Numbered from the stretch's first letter, positions 1 through 7,691 are shown. The stretch: DNA of 31,286 bases from Bacillota bacterium (GCA_023430885.1 JAEYYH010000012.1:1-31286); one strand, 5' to 3'. Made by a program: numbers and translations. The notes: a model not told the origin generated them from the sequence alone.

Positions 1-172
1 GCTGACAAGCATCTTCGATTGCGCCTACTACATTATTGGCGGTGGTTTCGAATCCTCCTCTTTTTGCTTCTTTTATTATCTTGTTTACTGTTGGTATTGC
101 TATTAATGCAATTATTCCTAGTATTAAAATAACTGCCAAAAGCTCAATCAATGTAAAACCTCTTTTTTTCAT
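1..172 (-). CDS. Type IV pilin-like protein, N-terminal part (runs off window)
   Basis: The minus strand from 172 encodes MKKRGFTLIELLAVI followed by a hydrophobic helix, the class III signal of type IV pilins and pseudopilins. A prepilin peptidase would cut after Gly5, leaving Phe+1 and Glu+5. A strong ribosome site (GGAGG, 9 bases before the ATG) fixes the start. Only 57 residues are inside the window, so the C-terminal domain is unknown. It could be a major pilin, a minor pilin or a pilin-anchored repeat protein like those at 6327 and 16035. The gene has its own promoter at 228-256. Confidence 0.85.
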   Translation of the reverse strand, partial: MKKRGFTLIELLAVILILGIIALIAIPTVNKIIKEAKRGGFETTANNVVGAIEDACQ

Positions 173-227
173 GACTTTTTCCTCCTATTATATTTTTTGA
201 TATATAAATTTATAGCATCTATCTATA

Positions 228-256
228 ATAATACTATATTTTGACATTTTTCACAA
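228..256 (-). promoter_or_regulatory. Sigma-A-type promoter of the 1-172 pilin-like gene
   Basis: On the minus strand a -35 TTGTGA (251-256) and a -10 TATTAT (228-233) are separated by 17 bases. They lie about 55 bases upstream of the pilin ATG. The -35 is imperfect, so the call rests on spacing and position. Confidence 0.5.
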
Positions 257-268
257 GATATTTATATT

Positions 269-306
269 AAAAAAAAAATACCAACTATTTATTTAGTTAG
301 TATTTT
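269..306 (-). terminator. Rho-independent terminator of the tRNA transcript
   Basis: Read on the minus strand, a stem (AAATACTAACTA with TAGTTGGTATTT) is followed by a long T run. It lies downstream of tRNA-Leu. A second small hairpin (ACTCGAA/TTCGAGT, 315-331) lies between the tRNA and this terminator. Confidence 0.8.
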
Positions 307-343
307 CTATACATACTCGAAAAGTTCGAGTTTCCTATCAATA

Positions 344-428
344 TGGTGCGAGTGAAGGGACTTGAACCCATATGCCTCACGGCGCTAGATCCTAAGTCTA
401 GTGCGTCTGCCAATTTCGCCACACTCGC
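344..428 (-). tRNA. tRNA-Leu (anticodon TAG)
   Basis: The minus strand folds as an 85-nt class II tRNA with GCGAGTG/CACTCGC acceptor arms, a TTCAAGT T-loop, a long variable arm and an encoded ACCA end. The anticodon loop CTTAGGA gives TAG, reading CUN leucine codons. It is the second tRNA of a two-tRNA transcript, 6 bases after tRNA-CAT. Confidence 0.95.
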
Positions 429-434
429 AACAAG

Positions 435-511
435 TGGTGGACCCTGTAGGACTCGGACCTACGACCGCCCGGTTATGAGCCGGATGCTCTAACCAACTGA
501 GCTAAGGGTCC
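435..511 (-). tRNA. tRNA with CAT anticodon, probably tRNA-Ile2 (lysidine-modified)
   Basis: This is a 77-nt minus-strand cloverleaf with encoded CCA and anticodon loop CTCATAA. The acceptor arm GGACCCT has C4 and C5, which from memory are TilS (lysidine synthetase) determinants. The body also resembles the B. subtilis Ile2 tRNA more than its elongator Met tRNA, again from memory. Ile2 reads AUA. Elongator tRNA-Met is the alternative. Initiator Met is unlikely because position 1 pairs normally. Confidence 0.8.
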
Positions 512-529
512 AGTTAGCACTGCCCTTTA

Positions 530-558
530 AATATACCATATCAAAAATAAATATTCAA
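530..558 (-). promoter_or_regulatory. Promoter of the tRNA-Ile2/tRNA-Leu transcript
   Basis: Minus strand: -35 TTGAAT (553-558), 17-base spacer, -10 TATATT (530-535), with a start expected near 523, about 12 bases before the tRNA. The -10 lies inside an inverted repeat (CTGCCCT...AAATATAC near 519-536 and GTATATTTAGGGCAG near 588-602) that brackets the T-rich stretch downstream of smc. That repeat may act as a terminator for smc. Confidence 0.6.
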
Positions 559-606
559 TACTTTTTTTATTTTTTTTGATTTTTTTAGTATATTTAGGGC
601 AGTTGA

Positions 607-3552
607 TTATTTAATTTCTTCTAATTTTACACTTACTAATTTTGATACACCAGATTCTTGCATCGTTATACCATATAGTGTATTTACAAATTCCATTGTT
701 TTCTTTTTATGTGTTATAACTATAAATTGTGTTTTTGTTGCTAAATTAATTAAATATTTACCAAAACTAACAACATTTACATCATCAAGTGCTGCTTCTA
801 CTTCATCCAGTATACAAAATGGTACCTGGCGACTCTTTAATATCGCAAATAATAAGCTTATGGCAGTAAATGTTTTTTCACCGCCGGATAAAAGTGAAAT
901 TGAAGTAAGTTTCTTACCTGGTGGACTAGCAATTATTTCAACACCAGTTTCCAAAATATTACTTGGATCAGTAAGTTTTAGTTCGGCAGTACCACCATTA
1001 AATAATTCTTTAAAAGTAACTGCAAAATTTTCACTTATAATATCAAATGTTTTTAAGAAGTCATCTTTCATAACATTATCCATCTCCTGAATTATCTCAA
1101 GAAGAGTTGTTTCTGCATTTGTAAGATCCTCTTTTTGTTTTATTAAAAACTCGTATCTTTCACTTACTTTATCATATTCATCAATAGCTGCTAAGTTTAC
1201 CATTCCTATATCGCGCATTTTTTTTCTTAAGTTGCTCACTTTGGTTCTAGCTTCACTAGCGTCCATATAAAGTTTATATTCACTTGTTGCTTTTTCATAC
1301 GTTATATTATATGTTTCACTTAAGGTATTTAGCATATTATCAAGTTTTACATCCATACGGTTTACTTCTATTTCTAAATTATTTAGTTCTTTAGTTTTAG
1401 CATTATAAATACTATTTTCTTGTTTAATAGAATGTTCATACTCATCTAATTCTTCTTTATAATTATCTCTTTCATTAGATAACGCTTCTAAATTATTTGT
1501 AACCATTTCTTTATCTTTTAAAGCTGCATAATACTCTTCTATAACCATATCTTCTTCATTAGATAAAGAACCACCTAGCATGTTATTAATACTTACTGCT
1601 TCATGTTTTAAATCATCAAGCATATCATTAAGTTCTGAAACCCCCATTTTCTTACTACTTATTTCATCTTCTAAAACAGTTTTATTTTTAGTAAGTAAAT
1701 AAAGTTTATCAGATTCTGATGCTATATTTGCATCAGTGATATTCATATTATCTTCTATTTTAGAAATATCTTCTAACACTTTTTTATATTCATTAATTAG
1801 ATTTTCTAATTCATATTTTAAAGTAATAACATTACGATTATTAATCTTATTACCACCAGTAATTGATCCACCTACATGAAGCATATTACCATCTAAAGTT
1901 ACTACGCGATAACGATAATTTATTCTTTTACTAATCATATTAGCTGAATCTATATCTTTAACAACAACAACATTTCCAAGTTGATTAACTATTATATTAT
2001 AATATGTTTTATCATATGAAACTAGATCACTTGCTATTGCAATAAAACCATTAGAACTATGAAGTATAGCCATAGTTTCACTATCAATACCTTTTGGTTT
2101 AATTATATTAAGTGGAAAGAATGTTGCCCTACCTAAATTATTGTTTTTTAGGTAGTTTATAGCCTCTTTAGCAACCATTTCATTATCTACTACTATATTA
2201 GCACTTGCTGCTCCTAAAGCCGTAGAAATGGCTGTAGAATAAGTTTCATCAAGTTCAAATAGCTTACCAATAACATTATGAATACCAGTAATTTTTGGAT
2301 TGTCTAATACCGCCTTAGTACTACTAGGTAATATACTATTATTTTCAATATTATCCTTAAGAATCTCAATTTTACTTTTTAAAATATTTTGTTTTCGATA
2401 ATTATCACCAATAGCACTATCTAATTTAGTACGAAGAAGTTTTAAATCATTAACATCTTTTTCTTTTAAACTACATTTTTCCCTTAAATCATTAACTTCA
2501 TCACTCTTAATAATAATCAAATTATTAGTACTGGCAATATCAGTTTCTATTTTTAATATTTTTTCTTTGATATCTACTAAACTAGTATGTAATTTACTAT
2601 CTTCAACTTGATACTTTTGTCTTTCTAAAATAATATTCTTACGACTATTAATTTTTTCTACTTTCGTAGTTATTTCAAGCAATTCTCTTTGTTTAGCACT
2701 TATTTCATTATTAAGATTATCTATTTTTAATTTAAGTTCGCTAGTTCTAGCTTCATTACCAGTATTACTTGTTGATATTGATAATATCTCTGCATTAAGT
2801 TTTTCTATTAAAGTTTTCTTTTCTTTATAACTTGCATTTATTTCAGTAATATCACTAGCTATAACTGCTACTTCTATACCTTCTAGTTCTTCTTTAACTT
2901 CTAAGTATTCCAAAGCTTTTTCTTTTTGTTGTTTTAACGGCATAACTTGTACTTCAAGTTCACCAATAATGTCTTCAACTCTACTCATATTATCATGAGT
3001 ACGTTCTAATTTCCTTAAAGCCTCTTCTTTTCTTCTCTTATATTTAAGTACACCTGCAGCTTCTTCAAATATTACTCTTCTATCTTGGGGTCTATTAGAT
3101 AATATATCATCTATTTTACCTTGAGATATAATATTAAAACTTTCTTTAGCTATACCACTATCTAAAAGAATATCTGTAATATCTTTAAGTCTACATTTTT
3201 CATTATTTATAAAATATTCATTAGTACCGTCTCTATATACTCTTCTTTTAATTGCAACTTCATTGAATTCAATTGGTAAGTAATGATCACTATTATCAAA
3301 TACTAGAGTTACACTAGCAACATTTAATGGGTTTCTTGATTTAGAACCAGAAAATATTACATCTGTCATATTATCACTACCACGTAATGATTTTACCGAT
3401 TGTTCACCTAGTACCCAACGTACTGCATCTACAACATTACTTTTTCCTGATCCATTAGGTCCTACTATACCGGTAATATTACCTTCTAAATCTATTACTA
3501 TTTTATCTGCAAAAGATTTAAACCCATGAGCCTTTATTTCTTTTAAATACAT
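607..3552 (-). CDS. smc: Chromosome segregation SMC ATPase
   Basis: This is the core ATPase of the SMC-ScpAB condensin, which loads on and organises the nucleoid. The 981 residues show an N-terminal head with Walker A GPNGSGKS (31-38), coiled coil from about 170 to 410, a hinge at about 415-570 containing the glycine-rich GGSITGG, a second coil, then the C-terminal head with signature LSGGEKT (about 888-894) and Walker B CILDE (about 913-917). The protein is about 200 residues shorter than B. subtilis SMC. The shortening is in the arms, as in mycoplasma SMCs. The ATG has GGGTG five bases upstream, a spacing also seen at tcdA and relA. It is preceded by the terminator at 3606-3635, so it should have its own promoter, which I could not place with confidence. 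Confidence 0.97.
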   Translation of the reverse strand: MYLKEIKAHGFKSFADKIVIDLEGNITGIVGPNGSGKSNVVDAVRWVLGEQSVKSLRGSDNMTDVIFSGSKSRNPLNVASVTLVFDNSDHYLPIEFNEVAIKRRVYRDGTNEYFINNEKCRLKDITDILLDSGIAKESFNIISQGKIDDILSNRPQDRRVIFEEAAGVLKYKRRKEEALRKLERTHDNMSRVEDIIGELEVQVMPLKQQKEKALEYLEVKEELEGIEVAVIASDITEINASYKEKKTLIEKLNAEILSISTSNTGNEARTSELKLKIDNLNNEISAKQRELLEITTKVEKINSRKNIILERQKYQVEDSKLHTSLVDIKEKILKIETDIASTNNLIIIKSDEVNDLREKCSLKEKDVNDLKLLRTKLDSAIGDNYRKQNILKSKIEILKDNIENNSILPSSTKAVLDNPKITGIHNVIGKLFELDETYSTAISTALGAASANIVVDNEMVAKEAINYLKNNNLGRATFFPLNIIKPKGIDSETMAILHSSNGFIAIASDLVSYDKTYYNIIVNQLGNVVVVKDIDSANMISKRINYRYRVVTLDGNMLHVGGSITGGNKINNRNVITLKYELENLINEYKKVLEDISKIEDNMNITDANIASESDKLYLLTKNKTVLEDEISSKKMGVSELNDMLDDLKHEAVSINNMLGGSLSNEEDMVIEEYYAALKDKEMVTNNLEALSNERDNYKEELDEYEHSIKQENSIYNAKTKELNNLEIEVNRMDVKLDNMLNTLSETYNITYEKATSEYKLYMDASEARTKVSNLRKKMRDIGMVNLAAIDEYDKVSERYEFLIKQKEDLTNAETTLLEIIQEMDNVMKDDFLKTFDIISENFAVTFKELFNGGTAELKLTDPSNILETGVEIIASPPGKKLTSISLLSGGEKTFTAISLLFAILKSRQVPFCILDEVEAALDDVNVVSFGKYLINLATKTQFIVITHKKKTMEFVNTLYGITMQESGVSKLVSVKLEEIK

Positions 3553-3605
3553 ACTATCACCCTAAACTAACTTTAATTGTACCAAAAATAGTTATAAAAA
3601 ACAAT

Positions 3606-3635
3606 AAAAGAAACTAGTATTTGCTAGTTTCTTTT
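3606..3635 (-). terminator. Intrinsic terminator between the 59-residue ORF and smc
   Basis: A stem AAAGAAACTAG/CTAGTTTCTTT with a 6-base loop, followed on the minus strand by T-rich sequence. It starts just after the stop of the 59-residue ORF and makes that ORF a monocistronic T-box unit. Confidence 0.75.
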
Positions 3636-3638
3636 ATA

Positions 3639-3818
3639 TTATTTCGTCTTATTATTAATAGGTTTAATTAATACTAAAACTTTAGGCTTAGAAATCTCGT
3701 TCTCTTTTTTAATTGCAGCTTCTACATTTTGCCTTCTTTGATATCTGCTTTCAAAAGCAGGTTCATTATTTAAGGCACTTCTATTATACGAAGCCATTCT
3801 TCTTTCATATGCACTCAT
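3639..3818 (-). CDS. Small basic protein of unknown function behind a T-box
   Basis: A 59-codon ORF begins MSAYERRMASYNRSAL and ends KPINNKTK. It is rich in Arg, Lys and Asn, with no signal peptide or membrane segment and no family I recognise. The only start is the ATG at 3818, with a weak purine-rich ribosome site. It lies between a complete T-box leader (3911-4125) and an intrinsic terminator (3606-3635), with nothing else in the unit. That context is the main reason to believe it is a real gene. Alternatively it could be a remnant of a longer gene once controlled by the T-box. Confidence 0.6.
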   Translation of the reverse strand: MSAYERRMASYNRSALNNEPAFESRYQRRQNVEAAIKKENEISKPKVLVLIKPINNKTK

Positions 3819-3910
3819 GTTAATTCTCGCTTTCTAATTAATTTATTTATAGGATTAAACACCGTAATATAATAAACTCATAATAAATCATAAATTCACC
3901 TTCTTTAAAT

Positions 3911-4125
3911 AAAAAAACGCCCTAGATATTTTCATATCTAGAGACGTCATATACGCGGTACCACTCTAGTTGTTTAAGCATAAAACTTAAACCACTCATT
4001 TTCTATAACGCGAAAAACGTATTATTATACTTGTTATTTCCAATAATAACTCTTAAGTTCTCTTCATATATATTTTTTTCTTAGGCTTACACCATCCCTA
4101 ATTCGCTTTAAAATACATATATATT
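3911..4125 (-). promoter_or_regulatory. T-box riboswitch leader of the 59-residue gene
   Basis: The minus strand contains the T-box core AGAGTGGTACCGCG (canonical form AGGGTGGNACCGCG) followed by a strong terminator stem (3918-3948) and a T run (3911-3917). Upstream is a Stem I with the AGGGATGGTG distal element and a specifier region GAAGAGAACTTA. The amino acid is uncertain. By the GAA-NNN-codon register used in the hisS leader the specifier is AAC (Asn). By fixed distance from GGTG it is AGA (Arg). CTT or TTA (Leu) also occur there. The variable tRNA-contact base is T, which would pair with discriminator A. Confidence 0.88.
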
Positions 4126-4160
4126 ACTCGCTTAATCACTGCTTTAAATTAATATTTGTA

Positions 4161-4189
4161 ATAATACATTGTTTTATAATGTTTGTCAA
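4161..4189 (-). promoter_or_regulatory. Strong sigma-A promoter of the T-box/59-residue unit
   Basis: Minus strand: consensus -35 TTGACA (4184-4189), 17-base spacer, -10 TATTAT (4161-4166). It starts immediately after the stop codon of the preceding gene (4191) and leads directly into Stem I of the T-box. Confidence 0.85.
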
Positions 4190-4190
4190 A

Positions 4191-4736
4191 TTAGCCAATT
4201 AAAACATTTCCTATAAATTCAACAAAATCATAACCAATATCTTTAAACCAATATCCAAATGATTTATAAAAAGGTACTTTAACATTATTAACTTTTATTT
4301 CAAACAGATATTCTTCTTTAACACCAGATTTAAAAACTTTCGCCCCATATCTTTCATAACGATAAAAAATTTGGTCATGATCATAGTCTGTACCTTCAAT
4401 ATATAAATAAACTTTTTCTTTTGCAAGTAAGATACTATTTTTGATGAAACTCCTGAAGAATGGAGAAATCGTATCAAAATCACAAATAATATAATCAAAT
4501 GTTTGTTTTCTAAATTCTTTTTTAAGTTTCTTAATGTCTATGTTTCTTTCCCCATTAAGTTTCTTTTTCTTTTTTTTAGTCTTTTTATTTTTTCCTTTTA
4601 TGTTGCTTGTTAACGTATAAACTATATTTAAATTCTTGTTACTTTTTAAATCTTTAACGAATTTAGAATCATCATCAAACCCAATTACAAGTACAGAACC
4701 TTTTAAATTTCTTCCTATTGCATTTAATTCTTGCAT
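4191..4736 (-). CDS. Conserved-looking protein of unknown function coupled to tcdA
   Basis: 181 residues starting MQELNAIGRNLKGSVLVIGF. The start chosen is the ATG at 4736, one base after the tcdA stop, with GGGTGAG upstream. A GTG at 4745 would add three residues. The beginning (strand, then GFDDDSKF) and a second strand ending DYIICDFDT resemble the nucleotide-binding half of a Rossmann or methyltransferase fold, but no catalytic motif is clear. A lysine-rich tract lies near residues 50-60. The C-terminal part is aromatic and hydrophobic, without a clear membrane helix. Coupling to tcdA hints at a tRNA-related or cofactor role, but I do not recognise the family. Confidence 0.7.
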   Translation of the reverse strand: MQELNAIGRNLKGSVLVIGFDDDSKFVKDLKSNKNLNIVYTLTSNIKGKNKKTKKKKKKLNGERNIDIKKLKKEFRKQTFDYIICDFDTISPFFRSFIKNSILLAKEKVYLYIEGTDYDHDQIFYRYERYGAKVFKSGVKEEYLFEIKVNNVKVPFYKSFGYWFKDIGYDFVEFIGNVLIG

Positions 4737-4737
4737 T

Positions 4738-5415
4738 TTACTCACCCACTATGTCATTGATTATATAACTAGCACACATAAGGCCTGCTGTAGCTGGTAC
4801 AAATGAAGTAGAACCAATTGTTTTCCCTTCTACTTTAACAGGTTGTTCTTTTGAACATATAACCATTACTTTGCCTTTAATTCTCTCATCTTTAACCATC
4901 TTACGAAGAATTTTAGCTATAGGATCATAACTTGTTTTTCTTATGTCTATTATTTCTAATTTAGTTGGATCTAATTTATTTCCTGTACCCATTGATGAGA
5001 TAAGTTTTATATTTTTTGAATTGCATATTCTAATTAATTGCTTTTTTACTGCAACAGTATCACAGGCATCAACCACGTAATCTATTTTAGTACTAAATAT
5101 ATCTATAGTATTTTCTTCAGTTAAATATTCTTTATATTTAATTACTTCACAGTTTGGATTAATATCTAGTATCCTTTTTTCGCAAACATCAACTTTAGGT
5201 AATCCAATATTAGAATGCAAAGATATGATTTGTCTATTTAAATTACTAATATCAACAATATCATTATCCACTATAATAATTTTTCCTATACCTGCTCTAA
5301 CTAAAGCTTCAACAGCATAGCCACCTACTCCACCAATTCCTACTACAAGAACTGTCTTGTTAAAAATGTTATTAATTTTATCCCCAATTAATAGTTTTAA
5401 TCTACTATATTGCAT
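4738..5415 (-). CDS. tcdA: tRNA threonylcarbamoyladenosine dehydratase (t6A cyclase)
   Basis: An E1/ThiF-like enzyme that uses ATP to cyclise t6A at position 37 of ANN-decoding tRNAs to ct6A. The 225 residues show the nucleotide-binding GIGGVGG near residue 27, IVDNDIVDISNLNRQI (aspartate and arginine of the E1 ATP site), and the late SMGTGNKLDP and SFVPATAG segments typical of the TcdA/YgdL group. The start is the ATG at 5415, where GGTG lies 5 bases upstream. An ATG 18 bases earlier has no ribosome site. It follows aspS and 6S RNA, as I recall for B. subtilis yrvM. The next gene begins one base after its stop. A -10 TATAAT lies just before the ribosome site, but the -35 is poor. Confidence 0.93.
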   Translation of the reverse strand: MQYSRLKLLIGDKINNIFNKTVLVVGIGGVGGYAVEALVRAGIGKIIIVDNDIVDISNLNRQIISLHSNIGLPKVDVCEKRILDINPNCEVIKYKEYLTEENTIDIFSTKIDYVVDACDTVAVKKQLIRICNSKNIKLISSMGTGNKLDPTKLEIIDIRKTSYDPIAKILRKMVKDERIKGKVMVICSKEQPVKVEGKTIGSTSFVPATAGLMCASYIINDIVGE

Positions 5416-5450
5416 ACTATCACCTTTATACATTATATATTAAAATAAAC

Positions 5451-5475
5451 AAAAAAGATAGTTTTACTACCTTTT
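5451..5475 (-). terminator. Intrinsic terminator upstream of tcdA
   Basis: Minus strand: AAAAGGTAGT, a 3-base loop, ACTATCTTTTTT. It would end the transcript starting near 5654, which carries the possible 32-residue ORF. Confidence 0.6.
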
Positions 5476-5490
5476 ATTTAATAAAAATTC

Positions 5491-5589
5491 CTATGAATTC
5501 TTTGTTATTTTATTTTTTTGTAAATAATCTATTATGTTTAAATACAGGTAATTTAAAACCGGTATAACAAAACATATATTCTCTAACAT
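5491..5589 (-). CDS. Possible 32-residue small ORF between 6S RNA and tcdA
   Basis: The ORF starts MLENICFVIPVLNYLYLNII and is hydrophobic and aromatic. GGAG lies 9 bases before its ATG, and an in-frame ATG ATG six codons earlier has no ribosome site. It is bracketed by a good promoter (5661-5689) and a terminator (5451-5475), so something small is transcribed here. It may be a membrane micropeptide, or the transcript may be a non-coding RNA. Coding evidence is weak. Confidence 0.35.
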   Translation of the reverse strand: MLENICFVIPVLNYLYLNIIDYLQKNKITKNS

Positions 5590-5660
5590 TTTTCTCTTCT
5601 CCATCATATTTAAATTAATATTTTTGAAATTTTTGTATTATTCTTCCTGCTTGATGAGAT

Positions 5661-5689
5661 ATTATAGCACAAGTAAGAGTTTGTGTAAA
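5661..5689 (-). promoter_or_regulatory. Sigma-A promoter with extended -10, downstream of 6S RNA
   Basis: Minus strand: -35 TTTACA (5684-5689), 17-base spacer ending TGTGC, -10 TATAAT (5661-5666). The TGn before the -10 makes it an extended -10 promoter. It fires into the 5450-5654 interval. Confidence 0.7.
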
Positions 5690-5705
5690 ATTGGCATGGA
5701 AGCAC

Positions 5706-5880
5706 AAAAAAACCTAGGAAACAGTAGCATAACGAGTAAAACCTGATCTCCCAGGTGGGCATCACATTATAAACTTTAGGATTCTTAACGTAGTAAGCAT
5801 TCAACACCATCTATAAATTAGATTCCCAATTCGTTATATTAGTAGGTTTTTCATAATTGCTACTATATGTTTCTTAGGCA
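5706..5880 (-). ncRNA. ssrS: Probable 6S RNA
   Basis: 6S RNA binds sigma-A RNA polymerase by imitating an open promoter. Here about 175 nt on the minus strand are bounded by a promoter at 5886-5914 and a T run at 5706-5712. The two ends pair: CCTAAGAAACA..TAGTAGCA at the 5' end with TGCTACTGTTTCCTAGG at the 3' end, giving the long closing stem. Inside, GCCCACCTGGGAGATCAGG forms small stems around a mostly unpaired centre. The position between aspS and tcdA agrees with my memory of B. subtilis 6S-1 (bsrA). The reading frame across it has no ribosome site and is not a protein gene. Confidence 0.72.
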
Positions 5881-5885
5881 CTTAT

Positions 5886-5914
5886 ATTATATCATATATT
5901 TTATTTTTTGAGAA
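5886..5914 (-). promoter_or_regulatory. Promoter of the 6S RNA
   Basis: Minus strand: -10 TATAAT (5886-5891), a 17-base spacer, and a weak -35 TTCTCA (5909-5914). The predicted start near 5880 coincides with the first base of the closing stem. Confidence 0.6.
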
Positions 5915-5949
5915 CATCCAAATACTATATATTACAGTAGTATACAGTA

Positions 5950-6318
5950 TTAAGAACAATCACCATCAGTTATTATTAAATTATCTATTTTACCGTTAGC
6001 ACAGTATTCTCCATTTGATACATCTACTACAACAAAATCATCGTTAATTAGTTTTACAATTCCACTTGTGAATTGATTCTTATTTTCGGCTTTTAAATCT
6101 TTTATATCTATACCTTCACTTGGAAAATTAGTATAATCACTCTCCCCATAATACTGACTAGTAGATATAATTAAATTTTTCACAGATTCAATATAAATAG
6201 ATTTAGCAGAAGCTTTTTTAATATTAATCATAGAGAACACCGCAATACTCGCTATTATAGCAAGTATTACAAATACTGCAAGTAATTCTACAAGCGTAAA
6301 ACCCTTCTTTTTTTTCAT
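5950..6318 (-). CDS. Type IV pilin-like protein (short, no repeat domain)
   Basis: 122 residues: MKKKKG, then FTLVELLAVFVILAII, a prepilin peptidase site with Glu+5 and a hydrophobic helix, followed by a small globular domain. The C-terminal segment (GEYCANGKIDN...GDCS) holds two cysteines that could form the disulfide D-loop of pilins. The same segment occurs in the neighbour at 6327, so the two are tandem paralogues. The start is taken as the ATG at 6318, nine bases after the upstream stop. The ribosome site is poor (AAGG 14 bases away), so translation may be coupled. A TTG at 6330 is less likely. It probably belongs to the same transcript as the upstream gene. Confidence 0.82.
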   Translation of the reverse strand: MKKKKGFTLVELLAVFVILAIIASIAVFSMINIKKASAKSIYIESVKNLIISTSQYYGESDYTNFPSEGIDIKDLKAENKNQFTSGIVKLINDDFVVVDVSNGEYCANGKIDNLIITDGDCS

Positions 6319-6326
6319 AATATTAA

Positions 6327-7691
6327 TCAACGCCTTCTACCAGTTAAACAAGCATTCTCTAATTGATAACTAGGTAGGTTTGTTAAATTAGATGTTAATG
6401 GCAAGTTGCCGTTAAAATTAAATGGGTTGTCACAAAAGGCTTCATTCCCTAATGAGGATAACCTTGTTAAATTATTAATTATTATATTATTAATTTGGTT
6501 ATTTTCAAAAGATCTGCTACCAATATGAACAATATCATTAGAACCAGTAAAATTAACACTGGTAATTTGATTATAGTTAAATGCACCAACTCTTATTTCT
6601 TTTAAATTAGAAATATTGGTTAAGTTAACACTCTCTACTCCACTTCTTGCAAATGCGCAGAAACCAATAGTTTGCAATTTTGATAATCCTCTTAAGTCAA
6701 CACTACTTAAATTGGTGTATATAAAACTGCTGTCACCAATATAAGTTAAATTACTCAATGCAGCAAAACTAATTGAAGATAAGCCAGTTTTAGCAAAAGC
6801 TAAATTATCAATGGAAGTAACAGTGGAAGGAATTGTGACACCAGTTAAATAGTATCCTCTATCACCAACATAACTAAACTGTAAATCATAATCTTCATCA
6901 CACTCACAATGTATATCCTTATATGCATAAGAGATAGTATATGGTATACAGTTTCTCATAAAGTCTCCTTCATGTGCTACTAGAGTCTCTGCTGACATAT
7001 TAGATGAGTTTGATAATAATGAAATTGCTCCCGATTTAATTTGATTATTATCATAAAAATAACCCATACCATTTGAATTACAAGTTAACGACTGAGTATT
7101 ATCTATGTCTGCAAAAGCACCAAAACCAATTTTAATAACTGGATATCCTTCTATTACACTTGGAATAATAACATCGCCGTAGCAAGCTGTATTATTATAA
7201 TCATAGCCAGTAATAGTTACCTTACTTGATGAAACAGTATAATTAAAACATGCTATATCAGTTGAAGGACAATCACCTTCAATTATCGTAAGGTTATCAA
7301 TAGGCCCATTTGCACAATATGATCCATCTGATATGTTTTTTGCTTCAAGCTTTCCAGTGGAATCATTATATACTATACTACCACTTTTATATTTATTTTT
7401 ATTTTCAATACTTAAATCATCACTGAAAATAGAAATACCACTTTTTAAATTTGGACTATCCCCATTCTCACTATAATAGTTTTGGGCTGCATTTATTGCA
7501 TTTTTTACAGATTGTTTATAAACATTAACTGTAACATTTTCTTTTACATTATCCATAGATCCAATAACTATTCCCGCTATTATAGCTAGTATTACAAAAA
7601 CAGCTAATAACTCTACTAAAGTAAAACCTTTTTTCTTTTTTTTATTGCGTTCTTTTAATTCTTCTTTGAATTTATCAATTTCTTTTACCAT
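6327..7691 (-). CDS. Pilin-like N-terminus fused to BspA-type leucine-rich repeats
   Basis: 454 residues. A basic leader of 22 residues precedes FTLVELLAVFVILAII with the prepilin cleavage site. A pilin globular domain follows, ending in the Cys loop GSYCANGPIDN..GDC. From about residue 150 to 445 come LRR_5/BspA-type repeats of the pattern LxxIGxxAFxxxxLxSVxL. BspA repeats are surface adhesion modules in gut and oral bacteria, so this looks like an adhesin anchored by a pilin-type helix. The start is the ATG at 7691, with AGGG 6 bases upstream. A longer frame lacks a ribosome site and overlaps the promoter. No LPXTG motif is seen. Confidence 0.85.
   Translation of the reverse strand: MVKEIDKFKEELKERNKKKKKGFTLVELLAVFVILAIIAGIVIGSMDNVKENVTVNVYKQSVKNAINAAQNYYSENGDSPNLKSGISIFSDDLSIENKNKYKSGSIVYNDSTGKLEAKNISDGSYCANGPIDNLTIIEGDCPSTDIACFNYTVSSSKVTITGYDYNNTACYGDVIIPSVIEGYPVIKIGFGAFADIDNTQSLTCNSNGMGYFYDNNQIKSGAISLLSNSSNMSAETLVAHEGDFMRNCIPYTISYAYKDIHCECDEDYDLQFSYVGDRGYYLTGVTIPSTVTSIDNLAFAKTGLSSISFAALSNLTYIGDSSFIYTNLSSVDLRGLSKLQTIGFCAFARSGVESVNLTNISNLKEIRVGAFNYNQITSVNFTGSNDIVHIGSRSFENNQINNIIINNLTRLSSLGNEAFCDNPFNFNGNLPLTSNLTNLPSYQLENACLTGRRR

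Noticed and set aside
519..603. Transposon ends suggested by the inverted repeat CTGCCCT..ATATAC
   Set aside because: Only 50 T-rich bases lie between the arms, and one arm is the -10 of the tRNA promoter. A terminator or chance palindrome is more likely.
5610..5810. 66-codon frame in the 6S RNA region
   Set aside because: It has no ribosome site, lies inside the paired ends of the putative 6S RNA and crosses its terminator and the next promoter.
5820..5914. A T-box or riboswitch for tcdA
   Set aside because: No TGGNACC core is present. The paired ends and promoter fit a 6S RNA better.
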